Positions 10,261-23,102 of a DNA stretch of 64,000 nucleotides are shown in pieces. The first letter of the stretch is position 1. Every line of letters begins with the position of its first letter. This DNA is from Ananas comosus (Eukaryota > Streptophyta > Magnoliopsida > Poales > Bromeliaceae), in assembly GCF_001540865.1 (NCBI RefSeq), contig NC_033641.1:5694603-5758602 (forward strand), in the 5' to 3' direction. The position numbers and the translations under genes were made by a program. A model generated the notes under the pieces. The model ran no database searches. It was not told where the DNA came from and was given only the letters and a program-made list of their open reading frames with translations.

Positions 10261-13200
10261 GTGAACAGGCAAGCTGTAACACACATTTGAATATATTGAC
10301 TACAATTTTTGCACCAATTACAAACTATGAGGAACAGATTATTATTTGTAATGAATTAACATATCTGGTAAGTGGGCCAAGCCGCCAAAGTATTGTGCCC
10401 AGGATTTTGTCAATCGATAACTGTTTAATAAATGTTGTCTAAAAGAAAGGATTTGTCTTTTCACCCACCTATGACAAGAAACGATGGACAAACGGCCAGA
10501 CAAATGAAAAAGTTCAAAAGGGAGAAGGGAGGAGGGAGAAAAGTTTTGTTCAACCCTCAAACAACATCTTTTCCTGAACAACGACCTCCATATATACCCA
10601 CCTAGAAAAGAATGAGATCAGATCGAAAAGCAAGTAGCACAAACAAGTAAGCAACTAAGTTTGCTTGGGAAAACAAATGCTTCCGAGCAAGTTATACCCT
10701 CAATACGGCAGATGATGGATTTCTCTAAAGTGATGATATTAAGGAACCAAAGATTCCTCTTTTGTAATGGAGAAAAGATGACACTCAAATGCTCTAAGGG
10801 ACTAGTTAGCAGGCAACATCTCCAACTACATAGGAACCCAAAACTTTTCTTTGGTGTATAGCAGTTAAATCCAGTTCCAGGAACTTGAGTCGTAAATCAA
10901 CGTGCAGAAGTTGCATCTCAACCTACACCCATTGAGAATACAAGAGGAAAAGTAGTAGTTATGATTTCGTTTCACTGATTTAAAACATTTCAGAAATGTT
11001 CTGCATTTTCTTTTCAATTGATTAGATTGCTGACAAGCAACTCGTAACAGTAGGCATATTGACAAGGGATGAAATCATACAAGCTTCTCTAGCAGGAGGA
11101 ATTCTATACTGTCACACTTGCACTACGTCATCAATAACAAGCCAATTACATTTCTTTTTTCAAACAAAAGTACAATAAAAATATTTTTTTATAATCATGA
11201 TGGGGCATATACTCCTAAAAGGAGACATTTGATTAGTTTGTTACGCCACGTCACCAATATATCCGTTGCATTCTAGAATTTTTCCTCTAGTAGGTATCTT
11301 AAATCAACATGAGGGGGGAACTTTTTCTTATCGGCATACCCAGTTGGATGAGATTTATTCCTCGCTAACAAGAATTCACAATTGCCTTGTGTTCTTCCAG
11401 CCCAAGTTGCGAGCTAACAATATTACCAATTGCAATAGAAAATGTGAAGCATTCCCAAAGTGATCCAAATTAGTGAAACAAATTGGTGAAACAAGCACCC
11501 CGTAGGGAATAAATGTCACCCCTCTGCCCAATGCTCAAAGAAAAAAGAGTAATAACTAAGGAATAGACTCACTACCCAATAAATAAAGGGAGAAAATTGA
11601 CAAATCCAACATCAACTGCACACAACCAAACCAAAAGGCAAAAAAGAAAGTTACAGTTACAGCGAGAAAGAGAAGACGCAGCTGCAAACGTGCCTATCCA
11701 ACTAGAAGCATCTCTAGCGACACAGCATTTTATAACTCCATCAAGCTAATCAAACTCTCAATCTAGTGACAATTCGCACCAGAAATTAACATGTAAAAAC
11801 AACTCTATTGTGACAATCAATCAAACATGTGCGGTAAGAAGATACCATAATACAGACTATGCCATTCTTAAATCAGTTAGAGATAGCAAGCAGACAGCAA
11901 TCATGAAGTTCTATTGACTCGGGACCGTAGAGAGAGCGATCTAGGCATGAGAATATTTAAACTACCGCGACAAAATAACAAAGGAGCAAAACTGAAAGGC
12001 ATTAGATAATGATTGTTCTTAAGCAGTAAGTTGCAATAATTAAATCAACTATCTTAGAGTATAAATAGAAATAAATTTAGCATGATATATCAATCATTTG
12101 CTACTTAAACACTCAGACTATCAATTATGATATGCATGATATTGAAAATTTATTTTGATTATCGTTCATCGGTTCATGTGGTACTTCGTTTATTTTTCTC
12201 TCAGTATTTTTCTTAAATAAACTAGAAATTTCAATGAATATAACATTGCAATGCCAAAAAAATATTTTTCTTAAATAAACAGCATGTGGACTGCTCAATT
12301 CATAATTGTCCACATCCTACATTTTCATTATGCGATGGATCGACCGCTTGTACGCTAAATTCAGCTCTTTCAGAACAAAAGTTCTTACATTCTACTAGAA
12401 GATGCTCAACAGGAACTTCTATGGAAAAAAAAAAAGAAAAAAAAAAAACATAATATTAAGGGAATGAATTCAAAAGATCCAAAGTTAAGGGCTCTTTTCG
12501 AAATTATCTTGAAAGCCAGCAGCTTGGAAACAGATTTTCCTTCTATAATTTCGATGTGATAGTCAACACTTCAATGCCCAACTTAGCCAAACTTATTAAT
12601 TTAACTTCTATTACATGTCTCTAATGTAATCATAGTCACATATTTACAAGTTTAATAAAGAAAATAAAGCACTAAAATAAACAAGCAAAACTAGAATTTC
12701 CAGCAAAACCAGTGTTCCAATAGTGTTCACGTATTCACAAATTCAATGAATCACTAAACTGTAGCATTTGAATAGTTTAAAGATCCTATGGATTTGATTA
12801 TGATGTACACAAAAAAAATAGCCACTGACTCCAATATTCTAAATTCAGTCTGCAAGAAAAATATTTATAATTTGATTATCAAAGGTCTTCAAAAGATGAA
12901 GACTTGCACCATGCCACCATTAATGCTTAGTAGTGTAGGGCCCACATTTCGCGGCGAGAGGTAGTATTTCAGCCAATTAATTGGGATTGAAAAAAAATTA
13001 TAACAAAAAAGAAATACAAAAAGAAAAAAAAAAAATAAAGTACCCTTTTATGTACATTATAAAAAGGGATAATATCTGATACGCCCTTCAAAATATCAAA
13101 AATATCTTAAATATCCCTGGAGGACCAAAATATTCTTGTTGATTTTAAAAAATTCCTTCAAATATCGCCATTTCCCATAGGGTTTTCTAATGGGATTTGG

Positions 13201-14180
13201 TTTTAAAAGGATATTTTTGTAATTTAAGGGTAAATTTGAACAATTTGAATAGTAATGGGCAAATACTAATAAAAATTAACCATAACTTTCAGTATTTCTA
13301 GAGTTAAATACTTAAAGTATTCTAATAACTACTAGTTAACTTCTTGGAGATTATCTAACTACTGATTTACCTGTCGAACAACTTCTTCGATGTGATGCCA
13401 TAGTTGAATAATAATAATTTTGAGATGTTATAACAGATGAAATGCTAGCAATCAGTTTTTGATAGCTAAACCAGCCGTCACATCATAATTTCATTAAAAA
13501 AAATAATTTAAATTTGCGAAATAATCTAAGGCAAAATATTTAAAGTTCAATATCTCTACTGAAATAAAGTAAAGTTCACCGACCTAAATGAAATTTCACT
13601 AAAAGTTTGGCGACCAACAGTGAAATTTACTTAAATAAATATTAACAATGCTACGTACACGTAAAACAAAAAAAATTCCACGACAATTATATATATGAAA
13701 ATCGAGAAAGCAATCATCAAATGATCGAAGTCACAATTACTGACCTCTAAACTTGATAACTGTGTACAACTCGCTCATGGTCCATCAAGGGACGAGGAAC
13801 TTGAGAACTCAAATATTTTCCAAACTACTTCCAAACTTGCACCGCATAAATCCATAAACAATACTCTCCTAAGTCCTAACAATGGCAAATCGCACTTTTC
13901 GCGAGGAGAAGGCATTCTGTTAGACGCCAACTTCAAACAACTAGATTTTGCCCCAAAAGCCTAGATGTTCATGAGGGTGAGGAAAAGGTCTATAAAATTG
14001 TAAGGCGCATGCTAAGATAGTAGTTCTACTACACAGACATACAAAGCGTTATCGAACAATTTAGTTAAAGAAGTGCTGCCCAGGGCAACATATTATAATT
14101 TTTAAGAAACTGTAAAATACGCAGATCCCGTATGCGAGTTAGAGCTAGCAATAACACGGGAAACTAAACTCTCTCATGAG
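10261..14180. other. Intergenic DNA, no gene recognised
   Basis: About 3.9 kb of AT-rich sequence downstream of the CGR1-like gene. ORFs up to 79 codons (10342-10581, 10661-10861, 10865-11065, 12125-12313) show no recognisable motif, and I treat them as chance. Short A/T homopolymers are common (12424-12448, 13022-13038). The 3' UTR of the CGR1-like gene presumably occupies the right-hand end. Confidence 0.5.
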
Positions 14181-14242
14181 TCATGATAACACAAAATTTA
14201 AAGGAGGATAAGGTTGATCGGGTTTCACCAAGGGACATTTCG

Positions 14243-14851
14243 CTAGTCCTCGTTCTTCTTCTTCTTCTTCTTGTCCTTCTTGCTCAGCAGCTCATCGGGG
14301 ACCACTTTCAGGAGCTTCCTGTCCTTGGACTTGGCAATCTTCTTGAGGGTCTTGGGGTTGGTGATTTTCTGCAACTTGGTGCCGGATCTGAGGATGTTCT
14401 CCTGCTTCCTCTTCTCCCTCTCCTCCCTCGCCTTCCTCTTACTCTCCTTGCTCTGGCGGATTTTCTCCTTGAGCTCGGCCATGCGCTCCCGATACGCCCG
14501 CTTCGTCTCCTTCTCGATGGTGCGCAGCTCCAGCGACTTGCCGCGGCGGGAGGCGGCGACGGCGGAAGCGCGGTGGGCGCGCGCCTGCTTCCACTTGCGG
14601 CCGGAGACCCTGCCGGCGATGACGCCGTCGTACGTGGGGCGGCCGAAGGAGGCAGGCTTGTCCGGGTCCTCCAGAGAGGGCAGAGCGGCCCGCTTCCACG
14701 GCGGCGGCCCGCCAGCGTCGAGGTCCATGGACGAGGAGGCTCGGCCGTCGTCGTCGCGGTCCTGGCCGACCTCGGATTCCACCCGCTTCCGCTTGTTCTT
14801 CGCACCGCCGACGCCTTCGTCCAAGAAGCGGAAGTCCAGGCCGGACGCCAT
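14243..14851 (-). CDS. CGR1/CCDC86-type rRNA-processing protein
   Basis: A 202-residue intronless ORF. The N-terminal third is acidic and low-complexity. The motif KRAALPSLEDPDKPASFGRP and a GRVSGRKWKQAR box (about residues 53-90) are followed by a long basic coiled-coil (about 95-165, rich in E, K and R), a KITNPKTLKKIAKSKDRKLL segment and a lysine-rich tail. This order fits the Cgr1 family, nucleolar proteins needed for 60S subunit pre-rRNA processing. The first ATG is taken because the upstream DNA is non-coding and the family is short. GC-rich codons contrast with the flanks. Several open frames on the opposite strand are GC-driven shadows. Role in this plant is inferred from the family. 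Confidence 0.88.
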   Translation of the reverse strand: MASGLDFRFLDEGVGGAKNKRKRVESEVGQDRDDDGRASSSMDLDAGGPPPWKRAALPSLEDPDKPASFGRPTYDGVIAGRVSGRKWKQARAHRASAVAASRRGKSLELRTIEKETKRAYRERMAELKEKIRQSKESKRKAREEREKRKQENILRSGTKLQKITNPKTLKKIAKSKDRKLLKVVPDELLSKKDKKKKKKNED

Positions 14852-14970
14852 GCTGATTAGTTATTAGCGTTTCTTTCTTTTTTTCCTTTTGGAGGGCGCC
14901 GCGCGGCGGAGATGATCGCGCGGGGGTCCAAAAAGAAAGGAAGCAGTAGCCGCGAGCGACGGTCTTGTTA

Positions 14971-14979
14971 TTAGGGTTT
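14971..14979 (-). promoter_or_regulatory. Telo-box upstream of the CGR1-like gene
   Basis: The minus strand reads AAACCCTAA about 120 bases before the start codon. Telo-boxes are common in promoters of plant ribosome-biogenesis and ribosomal-protein genes, which fits the product. No site II (TGGGCY) element was seen next to it. Confidence 0.6.
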
Positions 14980-15505
14980 TGAGTCACACGATTGCTTTTG
15001 TAACAGAGGGTGGTGTGTTTACAAGTTTAGGGGGAAAAAAATTATAAGAGAGTATTTGGCCAAGCTTTTTAAAAGTAATTCTGTGCCTAAAAATAATTTT
15101 CGGCTCAGTAGAATATTTGATAATGGAGATTTTAAAATCTAATTCTGCTTCTGAGAATCAGAAAACTGATTTTTCATCCTCTATAAGCAGAGGCAGAAAA
15201 AAACTGCTTCTCAAAACTAATTCCCGCAAAAATAGTTTTCTCACTTAAAAAATTTTATGAAAATACCGAAATTACCCCTAAACAAACAATATAATTATAC
15301 TCTAACCTTTTATCACTTAATACTTTCAACTACCCTCCTCTCTCTCCCATTTTACCACAGCCAACCTCTCTCTCCAAAAAAATTCCCCTTTCCTTTCTTC
15401 TCTCCTCCATCTCTTTCCTTTCTTCCTCTCCGGTGACACCTCTCTCCGGTGAATCTTTTCTTTCCGGCGAACCTCCTCTCCGGCGAACCTCCAAAGAAGG
15501 TACTC

Positions 15506-18500
15506 TGTCACGCCCTGGACTTTAGTGGAAGCTCATCAGTCACGTGTACAGACCCGCCGTATACACCTCAACCCTCAAGTGTACACCAGGCGTCTACAAA
15601 TCAATATAGCAGAAAGGATAATATCTTGACCAGGTAATCAGAGCGAAACTAAAAGTTCATAAACTTATACAAAATAAAACTTTATTACAACTTAAAAAAA
15701 GTACAAAGTACATTCTACATAGTTCTAGTATACAACACTGAAATAAACTAGAAAAGCTGATATGGTTTCATCTATTTAACATCGAGGAGGCTCTAACTAT
15801 CCGTTGACCCCTTGCTAGGAACTCTAGCCTTCCCCGCTATGGAAGGCTCTGTATAAAAACAATCAACAAAAGGGCGTGAGAACTATTAAACAATAGTTCC
15901 CAGTAGGTAAGCCACCGAGAGTGGCGAAGTACACCACTAGGTTAACTGAGGCATAAATAACTGTAACAAGTATGAAAAGTAAATGCAACAAGCAAAGTAA
16001 TTCAATCATAACATGCCTCAATAAGATCTATTTTCTAACATGTCTTATATGCTACTCGTCATAAATACAAGTTCAGTAAGTTAGGCTAATTATCAATTTA
16101 ATCACCTATATGTCATGCTGAATATCAACATTATCATTGAACTGACTAATGGCATCATATAGTTATTTCCTACACTAGCAAGAGTGTAAACATTTCGGAA
16201 CTGTTACTAAACTATTGACTGATAGGGATGTCAACCTTCTAGTATACTCATTACTAGGTATATTCAACTAATGACATAAAGTATCTTTATTACTATGTCC
16301 ATCTAAGGTTAAAGTCTTTAACATTAAACCAATTAATAAGAGACTTACATATGGTAAAGTCCCAGCCCGTGCCGTGCCCAATGGTCCCGTGGAAGTCAAT
16401 ACTACCCACGGCAATCCACCTCGGCGTTCAGTCTCGTACAAAAGCGAGTAATCTGTCGCTAGGCTAACTCCAGAGTGCCGGCTTGTGGGGCGCGACTCTC
16501 ACAAGCATGTGCGAATGAGCACATTGGCAAGCAAGCATAATCCATAACATAGGTATCACAAGTTCATCATGTCTCTAATATGGAATCTCAACTCGATACA
16601 AGGTCGACACTGTAATAGTAAGTCATAATCCACTATCAATTACTTGGTGACATAATTTTACCAATAGATAGTATGACTTAAACAAGTACATGCTTTACAT
16701 CATATTGATGATTCTAACGGGCTATACCTACATACTCACATATAGCTCTCTCACTACTTCCTATACATAAGGAAAGTGGTTTACTAAGATCATACTTAAT
16801 AACTCATTCTAGTGTTCATATAACTCATGGCACATATTCTATAGTTCTACATAAACCTCCACTACCTGGAGTAAAGGAGTATTAGGCAAGTACTTCTACT
16901 TGACTACACAGGTATATCCTCATATCCAATTCTAGTTATTTAACTAGATCATATTCATAGTATAACATTCAGGTTATGTTACAATGCCCAGTTCTAGTTA
17001 CTTGACTAGATCATATATATATATAAGAACATGAAATTCATGCTATTTGTATTCTGTGAAAGCAATAACCAACTTGTCAATACAAGTATGCGAAGCATCC
17101 TCAACTGTACTCTTAACATGATTTTCGTATAATTATATAAGCATGTAACTTCACTATACATGATATGCTAAGAGTTCTATTAACATGTCTACAACATGGA
17201 ATTGCATGAATTTAACGCAAAGATACATCATCACAATACATCATTCACTTAGTTGTCCAACTGAACTAAATATCATGTTCTTGGCTTAACAGCTATTTCA
17301 TATTGAATGATGTTGTACTTAACTTGTCCACACAGGTGTACTAATAACATGAATACATGCTAACCAAGCAAGCAGTCTATGTAGACCAGGCAATTTCACA
17401 ACCCTTCCTCTACTGCATAGAGGTTCCATTTTATGCGATATAATATGCATATTGATGCATGTCCCAATTCATTCAAATATCCATATATTCATGTGAATAT
17501 GCCACAATTCCAATTTCATAATGTCAAAGAAGACATAGAGGGAATTCACCCATTTCGGTAAGGTCAAACCACCAAGTAGTCGACGCCTCGTTGATTCCGC
17601 CATTGAAGGTAATCCGAAGCCTCCGAGGACCATAACAATGATTCTAAAATCAGCTAGGAGTTTAACCAAGCTTCCACATAATAAACCCCACATAATCACA
17701 TAGTCTAGGTTAGAATCTCACCTAGAATAAAATCCAGCTTTAATTCTACTTCAATTCAGGTTGGAGCACCTCAAATTTACCCCTTTAAAGCTCACAAATT
17801 TGAGCTAACGGGGTTCAACAACTTACTGCGAATCTGCTTTGAACATACCCCAAGAATTCCATCAATACTCTACCAATACATCTCAATTTAGTAAGAAGTT
17901 AAATTGCTCACCTTGCACGGCTCTAACTCGGGTTAAAGCACATCAAAATCAGTCCATAAGAGACACTAAACTCATCTCAAAGGAGTCCAATTCCCTGCTG
18001 TGGACTGCATTAAAACTGTTTCAAAGCTACAACCAATACAACTATTATAGCATCAGGATAAGGAAAGGTAGTTAGCTAATCACCTTGTACAGCTTCAACT
18101 CAGGTTCGACTGAGTTGGGAGTGAAGAATCACAACAAAAACACCCTTTCTTCAGCTGCTACAAGCATCCCCAACTCTGCTGGCAGCAAAAACAAAGAACA
18201 AGCTCAACTTCCCTACTACAACTATCAATACCTCAAACTAGAGAGGAAAGTTAGATTACTAACCTCACTAAGCTTTAACTCAGTTCCCAACTAAGTTAGA
18301 ACAGAGAAACACCTCTTCTATAGCTGTTTAGTTCATCCCAAAACCAGCTGATAACAAAAAACCAACAACCAACTCAACTTCACTAGTATAGCACTAATCT
18401 AGAGAGAAGTTGAATTATTTACCTTACCCAGTCTCAACTCAGCTTCTCAACTCAGCTTCTTGCTGAGTTAGGGCCACGAAATACCTCCCAAAATCTCCTT

Positions 18501-18962
18501 CTCCAACAACAAAACACAGCTCCAAGCCTTCCAACCAGCTAACAATCAAAGAGGAGGAAGAACTAAACTCAAATCCACTAGTTTTCCACTTCAAAATGGA
18601 AAACCTAGAGAGAGAAAGGGAAAGAGAGAAGCTCCTACCTTATCCTCAGCTCCAGAGGGATAAGGATAAGCTGAGGGGTCGACCAGAGCTGATAAGAACA
18701 TGTTTTGGAAGTGAAAAGAGCAAAACAACCTTGCTGCCACGCAGCTACAATGCTGGTACCGGTACCCCATCATTTTGTCACCAGTACACAGTGCCAAAAT
18801 ACAGATTTTTGCATTTTGTAATGCACTTTTGCTCTTCCGGCCACTTGTTCGCTCCAGTAACTTGTCGAAAATCTCTCGACAACTATTCAAAAAATGTAGA
18901 CTAGCTCCAATTACCATTCTAACACTCGAACTTCGCAACATGCCAAAGTTCAGTGTACTACA
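15506..18962 (-). mobile_element. Solo LTR, gypsy type, 3.46 kb, TSD TACTC
   Basis: TGTCACGCCC at the left and TGTAGTACACTG (minus strand) at the right give TG...CA ends on the minus strand. TACTC is duplicated at 15501-15505 and 18963-18967. No primer site or coding region lies inside. The landmark block with gccggcttgtggggcgcgac (about 16480) and the cccagtaggtaagcc block (about 15899) are those of the gypsy LTR family. The palindrome array is reduced to one GGTACCGGTACC (about 18756). It is a product of LTR-LTR recombination. Confidence 0.9.
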
Positions 18963-19932
18963 TACTCTCTTCTCTCTTTTTTTTTTTTCTTTTTTTTTTT
19001 TTTACAGCTTTCTCTCTCTCCCTCTCTGTCTTTGTCGGATCTGGGGTCGAATCCCCTTATGGAAGCCATGAGCATTGGCCACGCCGAATTCGTTGCCGGC
19101 CCGGCGTGAGTCCAGCCGCGCCGGGGCTGGATTCGGCAAAGACGGATCCCGCAGGATCCAAGCCGACGGGATCCGTTCTTGCCGAATTCGGGATCCGCAT
19201 CTGGTGAAAATTGAATTTCTCACTTATCCATCAACTCAACTCCTATTTAACTATGCTTTTTTGACATTAAAGTTGAAGCCATTGATGAGATTTTTATGGC
19301 ACTTCTCTTTGCATTTCTCACTTATCCATCAACTCAACGGAAGCGGTTTTTTCTTCATGTATTTCTGAGGCAATTGTTCTACTGATTTCAAAACTCTGGT
19401 AACCTTCTTATGTTTACTTTGATGTGCTAGATTTGTCATTACAGTAGAAAGCTATCAAAGTCGCTTTTTTTTTTATATGAAGAGAAGATATAGAGGCTAA
19501 TGACTTCTGTCATTTATGAAAGAGATTGTCATTAACCTTTTCTTTTCCCCACGAAAAACTATACTGGAGCATGATACTTGTGGTCTGTTGTAGCCAAACT
19601 GGTTGATTAATCACTTCAAGTTGCTTATTATTCCAAGCCTTTCATATTTCAAGTAGTGACACTTGAATTTTCACCGGATGCACATAAACTGAATTTTCAA
19701 TTACTTTCATAAAAATTAAGTTGCAAGAAGACCAAGCATTGTTGCAACCTTTTTTGATGTCTAAACTTAGCATGTGTGTTTGATTGTTTGATTAGTTTGT
19801 AGTGTGTAATGTTTTAAAATTTTATTTAATTTGTACTATTGTGTACTTTGTATCCGATATTTCGATTATTTGTTGTGCATTTGTGTTGCTTGTATTTTTT
19901 AATACATAATTTATTTACTAGAAAGTTGAAAG

Positions 19933-22094
19933 ATGAATCAATCACAAGGAGAACCATCTACCCAGAAAGAAAGAAAAATTAAACCTACATGGGATGCATC
20001 ATTGCTCAAAATTTTTTGCAAAATATGTGTTGTAGAGGTCAATGCCGAGAACCGACCTAATACTCATTTTAATAGAATTAGATGGCAAAATGTGGTTAAT
20101 AAGTTTAGAGAGAAAACAAATAGAGCGTACGACAAAATACAATTGAAAAATAAATAGGATTCTCTTAGAAGGGATTAGGTTTTATAGATGCAATTAGTTG
20201 GTAATTAAAGAGACAGAATTAGGATGGAATCATGTAAGGGGTATCATTGATGCAAGCCCTGAATGGTAGGAGGAGAAATTAAAGGTCAGTATATAATTTA
20301 ATTTTTCACTTATTCATACTGTATGTTTTCTTTACAATATAATGTAACCATATGATATATATAGGTACTTCCTGAAGCTGCGAAGTTCCGTGACACGGGG
20401 TTGGAGAATGCTACACTACTACAAGTTATGTTTTCAAAAACCGTCGCTTTAGGTGACACGGCATGGACACCGGCTTTAGGGACAATGCCTCCCGATCCAT
20501 ATCGTTCACATGATTTAGAGGAAGGTAGTGGAGACTCGGATGAAGATGTTAATGTGGCAGGCATAAATCTTGAATCCGGTGATTCTGAGGTTACTTGTAA
20601 CATACCACATCCCTCGTAAATCGTGTCGAGTTCCGTCAACACGAGCGGAACGCGAAGTTGAACGGGTTAAAGTGGACCCAAAGTGCGTTGGAGTTCTTAA
20701 ACGGAGTAAAAAGGGACCCGGAGAGCAAATTTGGAAATTTGGCTAAGTCCCAGATTTTGAGCTCTCGGGGACCGGTCCCTGAAGGAGAGACCGGTCCCCG
20801 TGCGCGTAGCCTACCAGGAAATCCTGAGGCATCTGGTCCCTGGTGGTGAGACCGGTCCTCGGGAGACCGGTCCCTGACGGGCAGACCGGTCCCTCGCTGC
20901 GCAACAGCGGAAAAACTCGAAAATTGGGCTAAGTCCTGGAAAACCCCCGTTCGGGAACCGGTCCCTGGTCGGGGAGACCGGTCCCAGAAGGCGAAAAATG
21001 CCCAGTCTGGGCAGTTCAAGAGGAAACATGTGGAGGGGCTTAAGTGCAATTGTTACAACACTATATATGGCCCAACCCCTCTCTCCCACAGCCATTCTCC
21101 TCCTCCTCTCTTATTTCCTCACTTTCTCTCTCTAGAATCCCTCTAGGGCTTGGAGAAGAAGAAGAAGAAGAACTTGGGGAAGAAAGTGGATTTGATGCTT
21201 TGGAGGTTCTAGGAGCTCTCCAACAANGCCTGGATGGACCTAGTGGGTAAGTCGGCGAGGTCGGATGCCGAGCCCACTGGGAACTTCGTTGTAGTTCTCA
21301 CACCACTAACCCTACAGGTCCTAGCACGAGCGGGGCGGCGGAGGACCGAGGCAAGGGTTTGGCGCCATAGGTAGCGGCCACCGGGACCTTATACATTTTG
21401 TAGTCATTCCCTTTTGTTACATGTATCAACTTTATTTTGTTGAATTAGAGATGTAAAGTTGCAAACAATCATGTATTTGGTGGATGACTAAATGTAAAAG
21501 ATAAGATGATTGAATGGAATGTAATAGATTTGTTTACTTGAATTTGGTTTAAATGAAATCAAATATCATGTGTGATATATATTTAGCTTAGAGCTTTCGC
21601 TTCCGTTGTTGCTTGCCCTCGTGCGAGCCCTCTATTATATATGCAATTCTCTTATTGATTGCCTATTTATACATGTTGTTAGAGCCTTGGGCGGACAGGG
21701 GAGGCTCTGTCCGTTCGGCGTCTGATGACGTGACCTGAGCCCGACCAAATTGGCGGGGATTGGGGCGTGACATTACTCCTTTAAGTGATAAAGGAAAGAA
21801 CAGAGCACGAGATAGTCAAGGAAAAAAAAATGCAAGAAAGATAAAATTGGGACGGCTACTTATATGCAACGACAATTATCATGTATATGCGATGCAATTA
21901 AGAGCTTTAATTCTCAAAGTAGCCGTTCAGTTACATCTAGGAGCTCGACCTATAGTTTTAAAGATTGTATAGATTTGCTAATGACGATGAGTGAAATTAC
22001 AAGAATGAGTGCACTTTATATGTTTGCCATTCGCTTATTTAAAAAATCAATTAATCGAGAGTTATTCATAGACTTGAAGGAACCGGAAGTGTGA
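19933..22094 (+). pseudogene. Myb/SANT-like ORF of a Harbinger-type element, broken
   Basis: The first piece (19933-20157) matches the start of a plant Myb/SANT-like DNA-binding domain: a TWDASLLKIFC motif, then NRIRWQNVVNKF and a YDKIQLKNK end. At the next codon a TAG replaces the expected tryptophan, and further TAG/TGA codons follow where the family has TGG (20155-20280). The second piece (20370-20595) carries the LPEAAKFRDTG motif and an acidic linker. The third (21778-22094) carries the serine-rich and DCIDLL...LYMFAIRLF tail. A solo LTR splits the second and third pieces. Such proteins act with Harbinger transposases by binding transposon ends. This copy cannot make a full protein. Confidence 0.75.
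20596..21772 (+). mobile_element. Solo LTR, 1.18 kb, TSD TTACT
   Basis: Starts TGTAACATACC and ends GGGGCGTGACA, with TTACT duplicated at 20591-20595 and 21773-21777. Between 20771 and 20982 it has a palindrome array of the GGGACCGGTCCC type, followed by a TATA-like ctatatatgg (21060-21069) and a CT-rich leader. The block with gcccactgggaacttcg and gttctcacacc (about 21270-21303) is shared with other LTRs here. One ambiguous base lies at 21226. It interrupts the Myb/SANT-like pseudogene without removing any of it. Confidence 0.93.
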
Positions 22095-22563
22095 CTTGTG
22101 TGGCTAAAGGATGAATTTGAGGAATATATCGCGGCAAAAAAGTCGACAACTTAGGATATTTTCCATTAGTATTATGTTCTTGTACTAGTAATACTGATTT
22201 AACTTTAAATTTAAATGTGTGTTGTTGTGTGTTTGTTGTGCTCTAATGCTATGTTGTCTTTCTTGGTACTTTTATGTTATGTTGTTTATATAATGCTATG
22301 TTGCTTTAAGTATTATGTTCCTTAAGGATGAATGTACTAGTAACATTAATGTGTGTATTATTTTCCTTCAGCAAAATCATTTTTATATCAGACTCACCAA
22401 ACGCTCTACAGCTTTTAACAGAAATCACTTTTCCAAACCAAAATCACTTTTTCAAAATTACTTTTTCAGAAGCTAGGCCAAACAGGCCCTAAGAACTGTT
22501 TACAAGTTTAGGGGCAAAGGTATAAGTAACAATTGATCAAGGTTTAGTTTGGTATTGAGACCC

Positions 22564-22896
22564 TAGTTAGTTAATTTACGAATTATTCACGAATTATTTG
22601 CGAATTATTGAAAATCCGAATTAAATGATCCGTTTATGAATTTTTTCCAAAGAAATAAAATTATTCGTGAATTTTTGGGCCAGCCGAATTATTTGCGAAT
22701 TATTCCCGAATTATTGAAAATATGAATAAAAAACTTATAATTTTTATTTTTAAATATAGATTATCTTATATTTTATATATTATACCGAATTCGTTTTTTG
22801 AGCCGAATTTTTCAACGAATTTAAAAATTAGAAAACAAATTTTATGCGTATTATATCCGTACCAATTTTTTGCCAAATCCGAATTAACTAACTATG
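22564..22896. mobile_element. Small MITE with a 10-bp target duplication, possibly Mutator-like
   Basis: The left end TAGTTAGTTAATT is inverted at the right end (AATTAACTAACTA), and ATTGAGACCC occurs directly on both sides (22554-22563 and 22897-22906). The interior is AT-rich with many copies of the word cgaattatt. A 9-11 bp duplication is typical of Mutator-like elements. The two ends are offset by two bases, so exact limits are uncertain. Confidence 0.55.
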
Positions 22897-23102
22897 ATTG
22901 AGACCCATTTTGTGCTATTAGATAAAATAAAATTAAAATAAAAGTATATATGAATATATTTCAGCGTTCTCCAGTGGTGTCGCAAAAAATATATCGCAAC
23001 CGACTCATCGTGATATGAAAACGTAATATTACGTAAAGAAACAAAGTAACAAAAAGAGTATTTTACTTTCTCACCATAAGGCAATCTCCCCGCAATCCGG
23101 AA

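Larger units (their letters stand above)
15048..22489 (+). mobile_element. PIF/Harbinger-like DNA transposon, enlarged by two solo LTRs
   Basis: The left end GAGAGTATTTGGCCAAGCTT pairs with the complement of the right end, GGGCCTGTTTGGCCTAGCTT, and the similarity continues inward (AAAGTAATT on both). TAA flanks it at 15045-15047 and 22490-22492. Without the two LTR insertions and their duplicated target bases the element is about 2.8 kb. It carries a Myb/SANT-like ORF of the kind that accompanies Harbinger transposases, but no DDE transposase frame. It therefore looks non-autonomous or decayed. It lies about 200 bp upstream of the CGR1-like start codon. Confidence 0.7.

Noticed and set aside
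14183..14987. Several long open frames overlapping the CGR1-like gene on both strands
   Set aside because: They arise from the high GC content of the real gene; they lack recognisable domains and are dominated by repeats of L, R, P or S.
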